Assembly: GCF_005887095.1 (NCBI RefSeq)
Contig: NZ_PNCI01000035.1
Coordinates: forward strand, 62,001-126,000
Reading direction: 5' to 3'
Length of the DNA: 64,000 nt
Source: Pseudoalteromonas rubra
GTDB taxonomy: Bacteria; Pseudomonadota; Gammaproteobacteria; Enterobacterales; Alteromonadaceae
The notes under the pieces were generated by a model. The model did no database searches, was not told the DNA's origin, and saw only the letters and a list, made by a program, of their open reading frames with translations. Below are positions 26,269-34,750 of this stretch, piece by piece. Position 1 is the stretch's first letter. Each line of letters begins with the position of its first letter. The translations under genes and the position numbers were made by a program.

Positions 26269-26547
26269 TTATGAGCGATACACGGTTTTGATAAGGTGGT
26301 AACCAAACTTGGTTTTGACCGGACCGTGGACTTCATATAGTGGCTTTTTGAACACCACATCATCGAATGCTTTAACCATATCACCTTTATTAAACTCGCC
26401 AAGATCGCCGCCACGCTTTTTCGACGGACACAAAGAATGCTGTTTGGCCAGTTTGTTGAAGTCGCCGCCCTTGGTAAGCTTGGCTTTAATGGCAAGGCAC
26501 TCTTTTTCGGTTTTAACTAGAATGTGGTAGGCACAGGCTTTTGGCAT
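26269..26547 (-). CDS. ppiC: Parvulin-type peptidyl-prolyl isomerase PpiC
   Basis: A 92-residue single-domain cytoplasmic parvulin, matching E. coli PpiC in size. It begins MPKACAYHILVKTEKEC. The family core FNKLAKQHSLCPSKKRGGDL and the closing VKTKFGYHLIKT are present, with active-site His residues in AYHILV and YHLIK. It catalyses cis-trans isomerisation of Xaa-Pro bonds. It lies 102 bases upstream of grxA on the same strand. Confidence 0.95.
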   Translation of the reverse strand: MPKACAYHILVKTEKECLAIKAKLTKGGDFNKLAKQHSLCPSKKRGGDLGEFNKGDMVKAFDDVVFKKPLYEVHGPVKTKFGYHLIKTVYRS

Positions 26548-26591
26548 GATTCAGATCTCCGGACTATCAAAGGCGCCGATCATGCAAGGAG

Positions 26592-26632
26592 AAGGCCGAA
26601 AACGCAAGTCTCAATTGCCTGCGTTCGGCCTT
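26592..26632 (-). terminator. Hairpin after the third TonB-dependent receptor
   Basis: AAGGCCGAA...CGCA at 26592-26606 pairs with TGCGTTCGGCCTT at 26620-26632. It lies just after the receptor stop on the minus strand. The T-run is poor, so termination is moderately supported. Confidence 0.5.
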
Positions 26633-26645
26633 TTCAAGGGAAGTG

Positions 26646-28715
26646 TTAGAAGGTGACGCTAAACCCAATCGACGGGCGGATAGAGAAATCATCTTCCTCT
26701 TCTTCAATATACAGGTCGTTAACTGATTTAACTCTGTCGTAGTCCAAATCAATATAGGCAATATTTTCCTGGCCATAAGCGTTCATTAGCTCGAAAATTA
26801 GTTTGCCATCGTTACCGAATAGTTCGGTTTTACGCTCAAAGCGAATATCCAGACGGTGATACACTTTGAATCGTTCTGAGAAGGGCTCGCCATAAACAGG
26901 TAAAAAGCGACCATCGTGGTCGGGGTTTTCTCTGACGCCGACAATGGGGGTATAAGCCTGACCGCTGCGCGCGGTAAAGTTAAAACCACCTTGCCACTTT
27001 TCATTGATCTCGTAGTGGAATACGGCATTAAACACCAGTGGCGTATCGGCGTAATAATCGCGGGTCACATTGCGGCTCACATCAGTACGTTCACTCTTTG
27101 AATAACTCAATGCGACCCAGCCATACCAGTTATCTGTCTTGTTTTTGTTGATCAGCAGGTCTATACCATAGGCGCGTCCTTCAACGTCGTTGCTATACAG
27201 GTCAGCCGCATTGGGGCCGTCATCGATGGCAAGCGGCAGATCATCCATAGTTTTATAATATCCCTCAATTGACCAGCTCCACTCATTCTCAAGTTGCTGA
27301 CTGAAGCCCAGCGTATAGTGATCCGACACCTGAGATTTTAGTTTTGGGTTTCCTATCTCTGGCAGTATGTGTTCGACATTCTGCATACGATTGTAACGGC
27401 CTGCTTTGGCAGTAAGGGTACTGTTTTCTGTTACGTAGTAGCTGACTGCTAAACGTGGTGAGGTAAAGGTTTCATCCGTATATTTGTTGTGCTGACTTTG
27501 TACTCCCAGCTCGCTCTGCCAGTCATCGCTCAGTTGCCAGATATGCGCCAGGCCAGCAAAGCCACTGTCGATATCTATGCTGCGCTTGCCGTTGATCCGC
27601 TCACCTTTTTTCAGATCGCAGTCTGGGTCCAGTTCAGTACACAAGTACTGAAAGGTGTCGTAGCTATATTCTGTTTCGTTATCAAAGTAAGCAGCATCTA
27701 AAACCAGCTGATGAGCTGGGTTGATACGGTAGTTCAGGCGTGCCTTGTAGGTATACTGTTTTTCCGACTCTTCTTCAAAATAGCCGGCAGAAACTGTGGC
27801 GCGGCGGCCATATTCCAGTCGCCCTGAATGGTCCAGCGCACCAATCCCTACACGCAGATGTAACTTATCATTATAATGGTCCCACAACACGTTTTGGCTA
27901 TTAAACTCCCTGATAAACCGCGCGTCCCCCTGAAACTCCGGGGTTTTTTGCGCCAACTCGGAGCGTTCGTTAAACCCGGCTGCTGCGGAGTCTTCTGCGC
28001 CGGTAAAGTTGAAGGTCAGGGTGTTGTTGGCGTTAATATCCCACAAGAACTTACCCTGATAGTCATGATCGTCCGGCGCGTCATTGATGATCACACCGGT
28101 TGGCTCTCCGTCGTCATCTTCGAGCTCTTCACCCTCTTCAAAGAACAAGGGGAGGGTACTTTTTCGGCCCGAGACATAGAAAGCCGTGCTGTCGCTAAGC
28201 TGACCTTCCACAAACACACCGGCATTGAACATGGTTAGATCGAGTGTGGTGGTGACTGGCTGATATTTGGGGTTGCGCAAGGTGACGTCAAACACTGCGC
28301 CCGTTGCGTTACTGTAATTGCTGCCGTAGCCTGCTGAGTAAAGCTGAAAATCCTGAATGATATAGCGGTTAAATATCGAGCTGCCAAAATCATGGAAAAT
28401 ATAGCCCGCAGGCATAAAGTCCACTTCGAACATGTTATCACTGGGACTTGAGCCACGTACGGCGGGTTCACTCATTGAGCCACCGGCAGCAACCACACCG
28501 GGTAAGGCATACACAGCCCGCAGCGGGTCGCCCATAGCTCCCGGCATTTCGATGAGCTTTTCTGTATCTTCGGTGATTTCTGAGGTGATTGAGCTGCGCT
28601 TATAATGCACTTCGATGTGTTCTATATCTGCGGTGGTATTTGCCTGAGCCTGTAGCACCATACATAACATGATGGGCGACAGAGCAAAGGGTTTATTGAG
28701 CGAGCAGAGTGTCAT
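26646..28715 (-). CDS. TonB-dependent receptor (smaller, divergent type)
   Basis: A 689-residue outer-membrane receptor with a signal peptide (MLCMVLQAQA cleavage region), a short TonB-box-like IEHIEVHYK, a plug containing LRAVYALPGVVAAGG and VFDVTLRNP, and a barrel ending SIGFSVTF. It belongs to a different subgroup from the two large receptors: the DGASAIYGSDAIAG signature is absent, and the plug is GGSMSEPAVRGSSPSDNMF-like. Highly acidic stretches (EEGEELEDDDGE at about 190; IEEEEDDF near the end) suggest a cationic ligand or metal contact, which is inference. It lies downstream of the TlpA-like gene on the same strand with a 135-base gap. Confidence 0.87.
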   Translation of the reverse strand: MTLCSLNKPFALSPIMLCMVLQAQANTTADIEHIEVHYKRSSITSEITEDTEKLIEMPGAMGDPLRAVYALPGVVAAGGSMSEPAVRGSSPSDNMFEVDFMPAGYIFHDFGSSIFNRYIIQDFQLYSAGYGSNYSNATGAVFDVTLRNPKYQPVTTTLDLTMFNAGVFVEGQLSDSTAFYVSGRKSTLPLFFEEGEELEDDDGEPTGVIINDAPDDHDYQGKFLWDINANNTLTFNFTGAEDSAAAGFNERSELAQKTPEFQGDARFIREFNSQNVLWDHYNDKLHLRVGIGALDHSGRLEYGRRATVSAGYFEEESEKQYTYKARLNYRINPAHQLVLDAAYFDNETEYSYDTFQYLCTELDPDCDLKKGERINGKRSIDIDSGFAGLAHIWQLSDDWQSELGVQSQHNKYTDETFTSPRLAVSYYVTENSTLTAKAGRYNRMQNVEHILPEIGNPKLKSQVSDHYTLGFSQQLENEWSWSIEGYYKTMDDLPLAIDDGPNAADLYSNDVEGRAYGIDLLINKNKTDNWYGWVALSYSKSERTDVSRNVTRDYYADTPLVFNAVFHYEINEKWQGGFNFTARSGQAYTPIVGVRENPDHDGRFLPVYGEPFSERFKVYHRLDIRFERKTELFGNDGKLIFELMNAYGQENIAYIDLDYDRVKSVNDLYIEEEEDDFSIRPSIGFSVTF

Positions 28716-28850
28716 GGTAGTCCCTTGTTGAATCTAAGCTGAATAAGAATGGGGACTAGTGTATGAGAATAAATCGTACCTTTGTTTTACCTTAGGGTAA
28801 GAAATTGTCGATTACTCGAACACTTTCTTACACTTAGCTTCTTTGGTGAG

Positions 28851-29336
28851 TCAGAGTCTGGCGCGTATCCCCAGTTCGCTGGAGTAGCCAACTGAGCGCT
28901 CGACCACTTTCAGGTCATCGGATAATACATAATATGTGGGATAGGCTTTGACTTTATAATCGGAGGCGGTACTGCTATTGCCGAGTAATACAGGCATGCT
29001 CAGTGATAAATCGTCTACAAAGGCGCTGACAGCCTCTGTGTTGTCAAAGTCCAGCGCAATGGCAACGGCATTCACTTTGCCCGCCTCATGCAGCTTGTTA
29101 AGATTTGGCATGCTGTACCGGCAAATGCTGCACCAGGGGGCGAAGAAGTAAACCACAGACTTTTGCCCTTGCAGAGACTTAATGGACACTCGTTGTGTGG
29201 GTTGCTCGAGGACCGGCAGAGAAAAATAGGGGGCCGAGGCTTTGCCATCGTCTGCCAGCATCCCAAGTTCCTGATAGGCAGTCACCGCCAGAAAAACAAT
29301 AGCAAAAATAATGAGTTGTAAAACTGTTTTTAACAT
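28851..29336 (-). CDS. Membrane-anchored TlpA-like thioredoxin
   Basis: A 161-residue redoxin-fold protein. An N-terminal hydrophobic anchor (LQLIIFAIVFLAVTAY) is followed by a periplasmic domain with the redox motif CSIC (in FFAPWCSICRYSMPNL) and the cis-Pro loop (KAYPTYYVL). This is the layout of TlpA/ResA-type thiol oxidoreductases that reduce periplasmic disulfides. The ATG at 29336 is used; a TTG at 29348 with a slightly better Shine-Dalgarno would add four residues. The partner is unknown. It lies 62 bases downstream of the acyltransferase gene, so co-transcription is likely. Confidence 0.85.
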   Translation of the reverse strand: MLKTVLQLIIFAIVFLAVTAYQELGMLADDGKASAPYFSLPVLEQPTQRVSIKSLQGQKSVVYFFAPWCSICRYSMPNLNKLHEAGKVNAVAIALDFDNTEAVSAFVDDLSLSMPVLLGNSSTASDYKVKAYPTYYVLSDDLKVVERSVGYSSELGIRARL

Positions 29337-29398
29337 TCGCGCTCGCAAATAAGGGCTTCCGAGCGCGAGTATAAATAAAAAAACCGCAACAACACAAA

Positions 29399-31120
29399 TC
29401 AGTCGTAAATATTTTCTCCCAGATACCGCTTGGCCTTTTGGGGTTTGATCCGAGTCAGATCAACCAAAACTAAGCCGTCGATACAGTTATTAAAATCTGG
29501 GTCTATGCTGAAACTCAGGAAATTGACACCATCGGGCTCGCATAATTCGGTATATTGCTTAAACAGGGTCGGGACCTGCGCACCCATGTTCGCCATGATG
29601 TGTTTGAGTTCAGCAAAATCCTCTTTAATATCATGACCACAAAATAACTGCGCAAAGGCTTGCTGCTGGGAAGGCGTAAATTTAAACTCGTTTTTCGGAG
29701 TCGCGAGGGAAGCCAGATTTGAGAAATAATGCTGGTAGTGGTAAATCAGCATAGCTTTGGCTTTATCTGGCAGCGCGTTAGATAAACTGACTGCGCCAAA
29801 CAGATAACGGTGGTGCGGATAACGTTTGACAAAGGCACCTATACCATACCAGAGATAATCCAGGCTTTTGCGTCCCCAGTATTTTGGCTGTACAAAGCTT
29901 CTGCCCAATTCAAGGCCTTGCTCAAAAAAGGGTTGCATATGCTCAGAGTAATTAAACAAGCTGGTCGTGTACAGACCTTCCGTACCCTGTTCATTGATGA
30001 CGGTTTGCGCGCTGGCCAGCCGATACGCGCCAACCAGCTCCAATTGTTTAGCATCCCACAATACCAGGTGCTGATAATACATGTCGTATTTGTCGATATC
30101 ACGGCGTTTGCCGCTGCCTTCTCCGACCGCGCGAAAGGCAATTTCTCTTAACCGACCCAGCTCACGGAAAATCGGCGAACTACCTTGATACTGATACAGA
30201 TATATCTGCATACCATCCTGGGTTTCTCCCAAACGTTCACAAGTTTCAATGGCCTGTTTGAGCTCCTTTTTACACTCCGGAACCGCGATTGGAGACTGGG
30301 TCTTAAGAGGCAAAGACTTTTTGGAGGTTAGTCGGTAAAGCTGCTTGCGGATCAGGGCGACAACTTCTTTGTCTTTAAGGTTTTCCAGCAGATACGAGGC
30401 GGGTGGAATACTGGCGCCAATCTCGAACTCCAGAGATTTTTGGCGCTGTTTAAACATTTCCTTGACCAGAAGCAAGCTGGCTAAAGGTTTGTAAATCATT
30501 GAAGTGCCGTAAAATAAAGGGCTATTTTTGGCTTTGATATAGATGGGCAAAATAGGACAGTTGGCTTTTTTAGCCATACGCAAAAAACCGGAGTTCCACT
30601 TGCAATCTTTAATGCCTGTCGGTCCGAGGCGAGACACTTCTCCGGCTGGAAAAATAAGTAACGCACCATCTTGTTTTAGGTGGTGCTGAATATTGGCCAG
30701 CTCCTGCTTACGGCTTGCACCGGATAGATTGTCCACCGGCAACAACAGCGAATGCATTGGAGTAATGGACATGAGCATTCTGTTGGCCACGACTTTCAAA
30801 TCAGGGCGTACCTGAGCCAGCACTTTGATCAGTGCCAGTGCATCTAATGAACCAATAGGGTGATTGGCGACAATCACCACGCTCCCTTCACTGGGTATAT
30901 GCTCGATTTGTTTGGGTTTAAAGCGTGCATCAAAGTCCAGCTCTTCTAAGACTTGTTCTACGAATTCAAGCCCCTGCAGGTGAGGGTAGGTATCAGCAAA
31001 GGCGACAAACTCCTGTTCATGAAGTAAGTAACCCAGACCCTTTTTGACTAACCCTTTTACTTTAGGTGAATTTTCCAATTGAGGCAGGTTTGCTTCAATG
31101 ACCTTATCTACACTGATCAT
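29399..31120 (-). CDS. Two-domain acyltransferase (PlsC-like plus GNAT-like)
   Basis: A 573-residue fusion. The N-terminal half is a lysophospholipid-acyltransferase domain with the catalytic NHPIGSLDAL (HX4D) block, the FPAGEVSR block and the PILPIYIKAKN block. The C-terminal half (about 300-573) is an acyl-ACP N-acyltransferase-like GNAT domain (GAYRLASA; GLELGRSFVQPKYWGRKSLD). The same two activities occur fused in OlsF-type ornithine-lipid synthases, where one domain N-acylates ornithine and the other adds the second acyl chain. An aminolipid product is therefore plausible but not proven, and genomes often label this family putative hemolysin. It is divergent from ghrA. Confidence 0.82.
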   Translation of the reverse strand: MISVDKVIEANLPQLENSPKVKGLVKKGLGYLLHEQEFVAFADTYPHLQGLEFVEQVLEELDFDARFKPKQIEHIPSEGSVVIVANHPIGSLDALALIKVLAQVRPDLKVVANRMLMSITPMHSLLLPVDNLSGASRKQELANIQHHLKQDGALLIFPAGEVSRLGPTGIKDCKWNSGFLRMAKKANCPILPIYIKAKNSPLFYGTSMIYKPLASLLLVKEMFKQRQKSLEFEIGASIPPASYLLENLKDKEVVALIRKQLYRLTSKKSLPLKTQSPIAVPECKKELKQAIETCERLGETQDGMQIYLYQYQGSSPIFRELGRLREIAFRAVGEGSGKRRDIDKYDMYYQHLVLWDAKQLELVGAYRLASAQTVINEQGTEGLYTTSLFNYSEHMQPFFEQGLELGRSFVQPKYWGRKSLDYLWYGIGAFVKRYPHHRYLFGAVSLSNALPDKAKAMLIYHYQHYFSNLASLATPKNEFKFTPSQQQAFAQLFCGHDIKEDFAELKHIMANMGAQVPTLFKQYTELCEPDGVNFLSFSIDPDFNNCIDGLVLVDLTRIKPQKAKRYLGENIYD

Positions 31121-31284
31121 ATTTCAATTCTCATGTTCTATAACCGCTTTTCGTCAAGATTAAGAACTCTCCATGACAAACAAGTTGCAGCTGTATGTCA
31201 GTTTGATGGCCGTCGTGTAAGTACAACTTCAGGTTGGATTTTTTGATACAGTAGTGACGATTGAAAAAGAACAAAGGAAAGAGC

Positions 31285-32205
31285 ATGGCATTATTAGTCT
31301 GTGTAACAGGCAGAGACAACAGCAAACTGATGGCGGGACTGCGGGAGCACCTGCCTGGGGTAGACATCAGAGAGTGGCCCGAGGGGGGCAACCTGGCTGA
31401 GATTGAATTTGTTTTGGCCTGGAATGCACCTGAATCTTTATGGCAACAGTTGCCTAATCTCAAAGTGGTTCAGTCCTTTGGGGCTGGTATCGACGGTATT
31501 CCATTGTCTGAGTTGCCGACAGAGGTCAAGGTGTGTCGGATTGTGGATCCGGCGCTTGCAGATGATATGGCGGAATATGTGCTGGGACATGTGTTGGCGC
31601 ATAAACTCCGGATACCATTGTATTATCAACAACAGCAACAACAGCTTTGGCGCCCTAAGCGGGCAAGTGGTGGTAACCGGGTAGGCATTATGGGACTGGG
31701 GCAGCTTGGTCAGGTGGTTGCCAAAAAGATGCAGCAAAACAACTTTGAAGTCATAGGCTGGTCCAGAAGTGAAAAAGCATTATCAGGCATTTCACAGTTT
31801 TGGGGATCAGAACAGCTTCATTTGTTTGCGGCACAGTGTGATTACCTTGTGTGCCTATTGCCATTAACATCCCAAACCAGAGGGATTTTGGATAACACGT
31901 TATTTCGGTCTATGCCATCGCATGGCGTCATCATTAACGTAGCCCGAGGCGCGCATGTTAATGAAGCGGACCTGCTTCATGCATTGAACACAGAGCAGCT
32001 TGCTGCTGCTACGCTGGATGTTTTTGCTCAGGAGCCGGTTGCAGCCGACCATCCGTTCTGGTGCCATCCAAAAATCACAATGACACCTCATGTAGCGGCG
32101 CTGACAAGTCTGAAAACGGCAACCGCACAGATTGTTGCGAATATGCAAGCGATGCAAAGGAACGAACCTTTGTCTCATTGTGTTGATACCGTCTTAGGTT
32201 ATTAG
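31285..32205 (+). CDS. ghrA: D-2-hydroxyacid dehydrogenase, GhrA-like
   Basis: A 306-residue NAD(P)H-dependent 2-hydroxyacid dehydrogenase that resembles glyoxylate/hydroxypyruvate reductase A. The substrate loop SFGAGIDGIP, the Rossmann motif GIMGLGQLGQVVA, the catalytic Arg block NVARGAHVNE and the Glu-His region (DVFAQEPV; TPHVAALT) are all visible. Start at the ATG at 31285 behind AAAGGAAAGAGC; an upstream TTG at 31261 is rejected. It is divergent from the acyltransferase and followed by a structured non-coding stretch. Confidence 0.88.
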   Translation: MALLVCVTGRDNSKLMAGLREHLPGVDIREWPEGGNLAEIEFVLAWNAPESLWQQLPNLKVVQSFGAGIDGIPLSELPTEVKVCRIVDPALADDMAEYVLGHVLAHKLRIPLYYQQQQQQLWRPKRASGGNRVGIMGLGQLGQVVAKKMQQNNFEVIGWSRSEKALSGISQFWGSEQLHLFAAQCDYLVCLLPLTSQTRGILDNTLFRSMPSHGVIINVARGAHVNEADLLHALNTEQLAAATLDVFAQEPVAADHPFWCHPKITMTPHVAALTSLKTATAQIVANMQAMQRNEPLSHCVDTVLGY

Positions 32206-32226
32206 TCGGCACGGATACTTGCTGAA

Positions 32227-32330
32227 GTCAGCAAACAGGAAACACAGCCAGCACCAACAAGGGGCTTAAGTGGCTGGAGAGTAACTATGGTTACTCTCTA
32301 AGAAGGCTGACGGCCCAGGGAAATTCCTGG
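32227..32330 (+). ncRNA. Candidate structured RNA downstream of ghrA
   Basis: The 213-base gap after ghrA can fold as a three-way junction. The outer stem is GTCAGC (32227-32232) with GCTGAC (32306-32311). Inside it are CCAGCAC (32248-32254) with GTGGCTGG (32270-32277), then GAGAGTAAC (32277-32285) with GTTACTCTC (32290-32298). A fourth hairpin, CCAGG/CCTGG (32315-32330), follows. No U-run follows, so it is not a plain terminator. I match it to no known riboswitch. It may be a leader of the peptide gene at 32419, the 3' end of ghrA mRNA, or chance. Confidence 0.35.
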
Positions 32331-32418
32331 TACAAAACACTGTATAAAAAAACATCTTGTGACATCTTATTACATTCAGTAAGTTATCAAAAAAACAATA
32401 ATAAATGAGTCGCTCGTT

Positions 32419-32574
32419 ATGAATAGTAACCAAGGTGGCGTGAAGCTATCCGTCGTGCTCTTGTCGGTCATTGTATTGGGTGTCATGGCTTGGTTTAACC
32501 AAGCCAATGCTGAAGCAGTGCCTGCGGCCCAGGTGACCGAAGAGGAAGGTAACCTAATCGTTGAGGTTGAATAA
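32419..32574 (+). CDS. 51-residue predicted membrane or exported peptide
   Basis: A short ORF that I do not recognise: MNSNQGGVKLSVVLLSVIVL, then GVMAWFNQANA and an acidic tail ending NLIVEVE. There is one hydrophobic segment at about residues 9-24, with a possible signal-peptidase site after QANA, so it is either a single-pass membrane peptide or a small secreted peptide. The ribosome site is weak. It is supported by a clean start-to-stop frame directly followed by a terminator, and by lying alone in a region otherwise without genes. Confidence 0.5.
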   Translation: MNSNQGGVKLSVVLLSVIVLGVMAWFNQANAEAVPAAQVTEEEGNLIVEVE

Positions 32575-32576
32575 GT

Positions 32577-32605
32577 GATAGCTGCTCACGCTGCTATCAT
32601 CTTTT
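32577..32605. terminator. Terminator between the small peptide gene and smrA
   Basis: GATAGC (32577-32582) pairs with GCTATC (32593-32598), extended inward with a mismatch, followed by ATCTTTTT. It starts two bases after the peptide stop and reaches into the last codons of convergent smrA. Confidence 0.7.
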
Positions 32606-33178
32606 TGCATGCCGTTCTCGATTTTCTACTTTTTTCTCTTCGCTTTTCTTGAGCAAAACATAGGTTGAGCCGTTTCCGCCATGGCAACTCAAGGCGGAAT
32701 GAAAGGCCAATGTCTGCGGCATCTCTTGCAACCACTTATTACAGTAGCTTTTCAGAATGGCTGGGAAAGGCTTACTCTTTAAACCAATACCATGGCGTAT
32801 TAGCAATACTCGGATGCTGCGTTGGTGGCAGTCAGTTATAAAATCAAAGAGTGATTTTCTGGCTTCGCGGAAAGGTTTACCATGTAAGTCCAGCGTTGCA
32901 TCAATCTGATATTTACCAAGCCTGAGATTTTTAAATACCCCTTGCTGCACACCATCCTTTTTATAGCTGAGCAAATCATGAGGATCGAGTAAGTCGACAT
33001 ACTCGGTTGAAAGAAAATTGGGATCGAAGTCCTGCTCTTGCTCAGCGGCTTCTCTGCGTGCAAGTTGTGCCAGAGTCGGTTCGTTTTGTTGACGTTTTAG
33101 TTGAGCTTGATTGTCTTGTGCCAGGGGGACAACGTCCCCCATTGAGGCGAGAAAAAGTTCTTCATCTGTCATGGCCAT
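32597..33178 (-). CDS. smrA: Smr-domain nuclease SmrA
   Basis: A 193-residue Smr-domain protein that follows E. coli SmrA (YdaL) along most of its length. The N-terminal MAMTDEELFLASMGDVVPL matches the SmrA-specific region. The linker GVQQGVFKNLRLGKYQ and the Smr core ATLDLHGKPFREA, LLIRHGIGL and SCHGGNGSTYVLLKK follow, and the tail ends ENRERHAKR. Stand-alone Smr domains nick DNA or cleave RNA, including mRNA on stalled ribosomes for SmrB relatives. The role of SmrA itself is less clear. The conserved LDLHG and HGxG motifs suggest an active protein. Confidence 0.88.
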   Translation of the reverse strand: MAMTDEELFLASMGDVVPLAQDNQAQLKRQQNEPTLAQLARREAAEQEQDFDPNFLSTEYVDLLDPHDLLSYKKDGVQQGVFKNLRLGKYQIDATLDLHGKPFREARKSLFDFITDCHQRSIRVLLIRHGIGLKSKPFPAILKSYCNKWLQEMPQTLAFHSALSCHGGNGSTYVLLKKSEEKKVENRERHAKR

Positions 33179-33310
33179 ACTGCGTCTCCAAAACCAATGG
33201 GTGTGGCCAGATTGTAGCGCAGGCTAAGACATTAGAAAATATCTTTAAGGGCCCTAAAGAGCTTTTATGGCCTGCGATGCAAAGTATGTGATTACGCAGG
33301 TTAGTTAAAA

Positions 33311-33550
33311 CTAAGGTGTATTGTACTGCTCGTGGGTAAAAAGCTTGAACAGATAAAATGAATTAATCAGAATTAAACCTAAGTTCGAGATCACTGAAGT
33401 ATTCATCAGATCCAGGCTGAACAAGAGAAACAGGATGCTGCAGGTTGCCAATGCTGCGCCGCGCAGCAGGGTTTTGTGATTAATAAAAAAGGCACCAAAT
33501 CCTAGCACTAGCAGTAATAAATTAAGTAGCCAGTCAAATTCGTTCGGCAT
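33311..33550 (-). CDS. Unrecognised small integral membrane protein
   Basis: A 79-residue protein with two or three hydrophobic segments (LLNLLLLVLGFGAFFI; AALATCSILFLLFSLDLM; ISNLGLILINSFYLFKLF) and a short polar tail. The ATG at 33550 is used. A TTG at 33559 would add three residues and sits closer to GGAG, so the start is uncertain. No family is recognised and no partner is clear; the flanking genes smrA and a Gln-rich membrane protein are on the same strand. Confidence 0.65.
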   Translation of the reverse strand: MPNEFDWLLNLLLLVLGFGAFFINHKTLLRGAALATCSILFLLFSLDLMNTSVISNLGLILINSFYLFKLFTHEQYNTP

Positions 33551-33652
33551 GATCGTCAAAGTACTCCAGGTTGTTCAATAAAGGGGCGCCATTATGCGCC
33601 CCAACCTCAGTCTCTTCAAACGAGTATTTTTATAATTTTCAGATTAGTTTTT

Positions 33653-34111
33653 CTAATCTAATATTAGTTTTATGAGCGCGGAAATAAACCCTTGTTGCTC
33701 GATAATTTGATACTTCTGGCAGGAGTCAGGATCGCGTTCATCCTGGCACAGATAGAGTGTATTTCGCTCCAAAGCTGGCCTGATATGCAAATTTGAATCG
33801 AACAAAATGGGCTGAACCCCGGGTAACCCTGGCCAATACACACTTTGTGCGACCAGACCGAGTTTTTCGTAGGTGATGAGCTTAGGCTTGGGAAAAATGA
33901 TAATCAGAAGCAGTAAAATGGCTGCGGCAATCCAACGGTTTTTATTTGGTTTTACTTCTGCTTGTTGTGCAGCTGCAAGTTGTGCCTGTTGCTGCTGTTG
34001 TAATGCTCGTTGTTGTTGAGGAGATAAGCGTTTTTTTTGTGTCGGTCGTTTTTTCTTGGACCTGGCATCTACCTGATTGAGTAGTGTCTGTTTTTTTGGT
34101 CTTTGTGCCAT
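33653..34111 (-). CDS. Unrecognised single-pass protein with Gln-rich basic N-terminus
   Basis: A 152-residue protein. Residues 1-57 are basic and Gln/Ala-rich (PQQQRALQQQQQAQLAAAQQ), then one membrane helix (IAAAILLLLIIIF) at about 59-72, then an 80-residue domain with two Cys (LYLCQDERDPDSCQKY) that could be disulfide-bonded outside the cytoplasm. The positive-inside rule places the N-terminus in the cytoplasm. No known family is recognised. It is divergent from the receiver gene at 34201. Confidence 0.7.
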   Translation of the reverse strand: MAQRPKKQTLLNQVDARSKKKRPTQKKRLSPQQQRALQQQQQAQLAAAQQAEVKPNKNRWIAAAILLLLIIIFPKPKLITYEKLGLVAQSVYWPGLPGVQPILFDSNLHIRPALERNTLYLCQDERDPDSCQKYQIIEQQGFISALIKLILD

Positions 34112-34200
34112 GCTTTGCTATAGCCTTTTGTTTGCAGGACTCTATAATAGTTCTATGCTAATAATAGCGCATTTCAATTGACTAGCCCACGGGAAAGGAT

Positions 34201-34584
34201 ATGGAACAACAAATCTCTATACTAATTGTTGATGACGTAGGCACTGTTCGCAGTTTCTTGCATCAAACCCTGATGCATCTTGGGATCGATAATGTTAAAG
34301 AAGCATCGACAGCGAAACAATGCATTACCGCCTGTGAGGAGCGTCACTTCGATATCGTTTTTCTGGACATCGAGCTGCCCGATGGGAATGGAAAAGAGCT
34401 TATTGCGGAGCTTGCCGAGATAAATCCGGACATCAATGTCGTGATGGTGTCGGCGCACTCAACGGTTGACAATGTGAAAGATGCGATTGAGCGGGGGGCG
34501 AAAGGGTTCGTTGTTAAGCCTTTTTCACCAAAGAAAATTGCGGCGATGCTAAAGAAGTTTTATCCAAAGCTAGAGTTGGCCTGA
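34201..34584 (+). CDS. Stand-alone response regulator receiver protein
   Basis: A 127-residue CheY-like receiver with no output domain. The acidic pocket is D11-D12, the phosphoacceptor is D56 (VFLDIELP), the switch Ser is S84 (VMVSAHS), and Lys is K106 (VVKPFSP). All catalytic residues are present, so it should be phosphorylated. It probably signals by protein contact, such as to a motor, kinase or phosphotransfer protein. There is no kinase next to it, so the cognate partner is unknown. GGAAAGGAT lies immediately before the ATG. Confidence 0.92.
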   Translation: MEQQISILIVDDVGTVRSFLHQTLMHLGIDNVKEASTAKQCITACEERHFDIVFLDIELPDGNGKELIAELAEINPDINVVMVSAHSTVDNVKDAIERGAKGFVVKPFSPKKIAAMLKKFYPKLELA

Positions 34585-34706
34585 GTACTGACTCGCAGTG
34601 GAGGGGGAGAGCCATGTTCGGCTTTTCCATATACTGCCGGCACACTTTCACACACGGACTTGTGTCTACTGCCTGAGTTAGCAGCGCAATGGCTTTTTTC
34701 AGGCAT

Positions 34707-34733
34707 AAAAAAACCGACTTACGTCGGCTTTTT
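34707..34733. terminator. Bidirectional terminator between receiver gene and rpsT
   Basis: CCGAC (34714-34718) pairs with GTCGG (34723-34727), flanked by a run of A on the left and TTTTT on the right. It suits rpsT on the minus strand and also the receiver gene. Confidence 0.85.
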
Positions 34734-34750
34734 CATATCCAATACCACAA

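Noticed and set aside
32227..32330. Interpretation of the structured gap as a CsrB-like sRNA
   Set aside because: Too few GGA loop motifs for a CsrA-sequestering RNA.
33640..33660. AT-only inverted repeat AGATTAG/CTAATCT as a terminator
   Set aside because: The stem is AT-only, overlaps a stop codon and lacks a clear U-run. Too weak to list.
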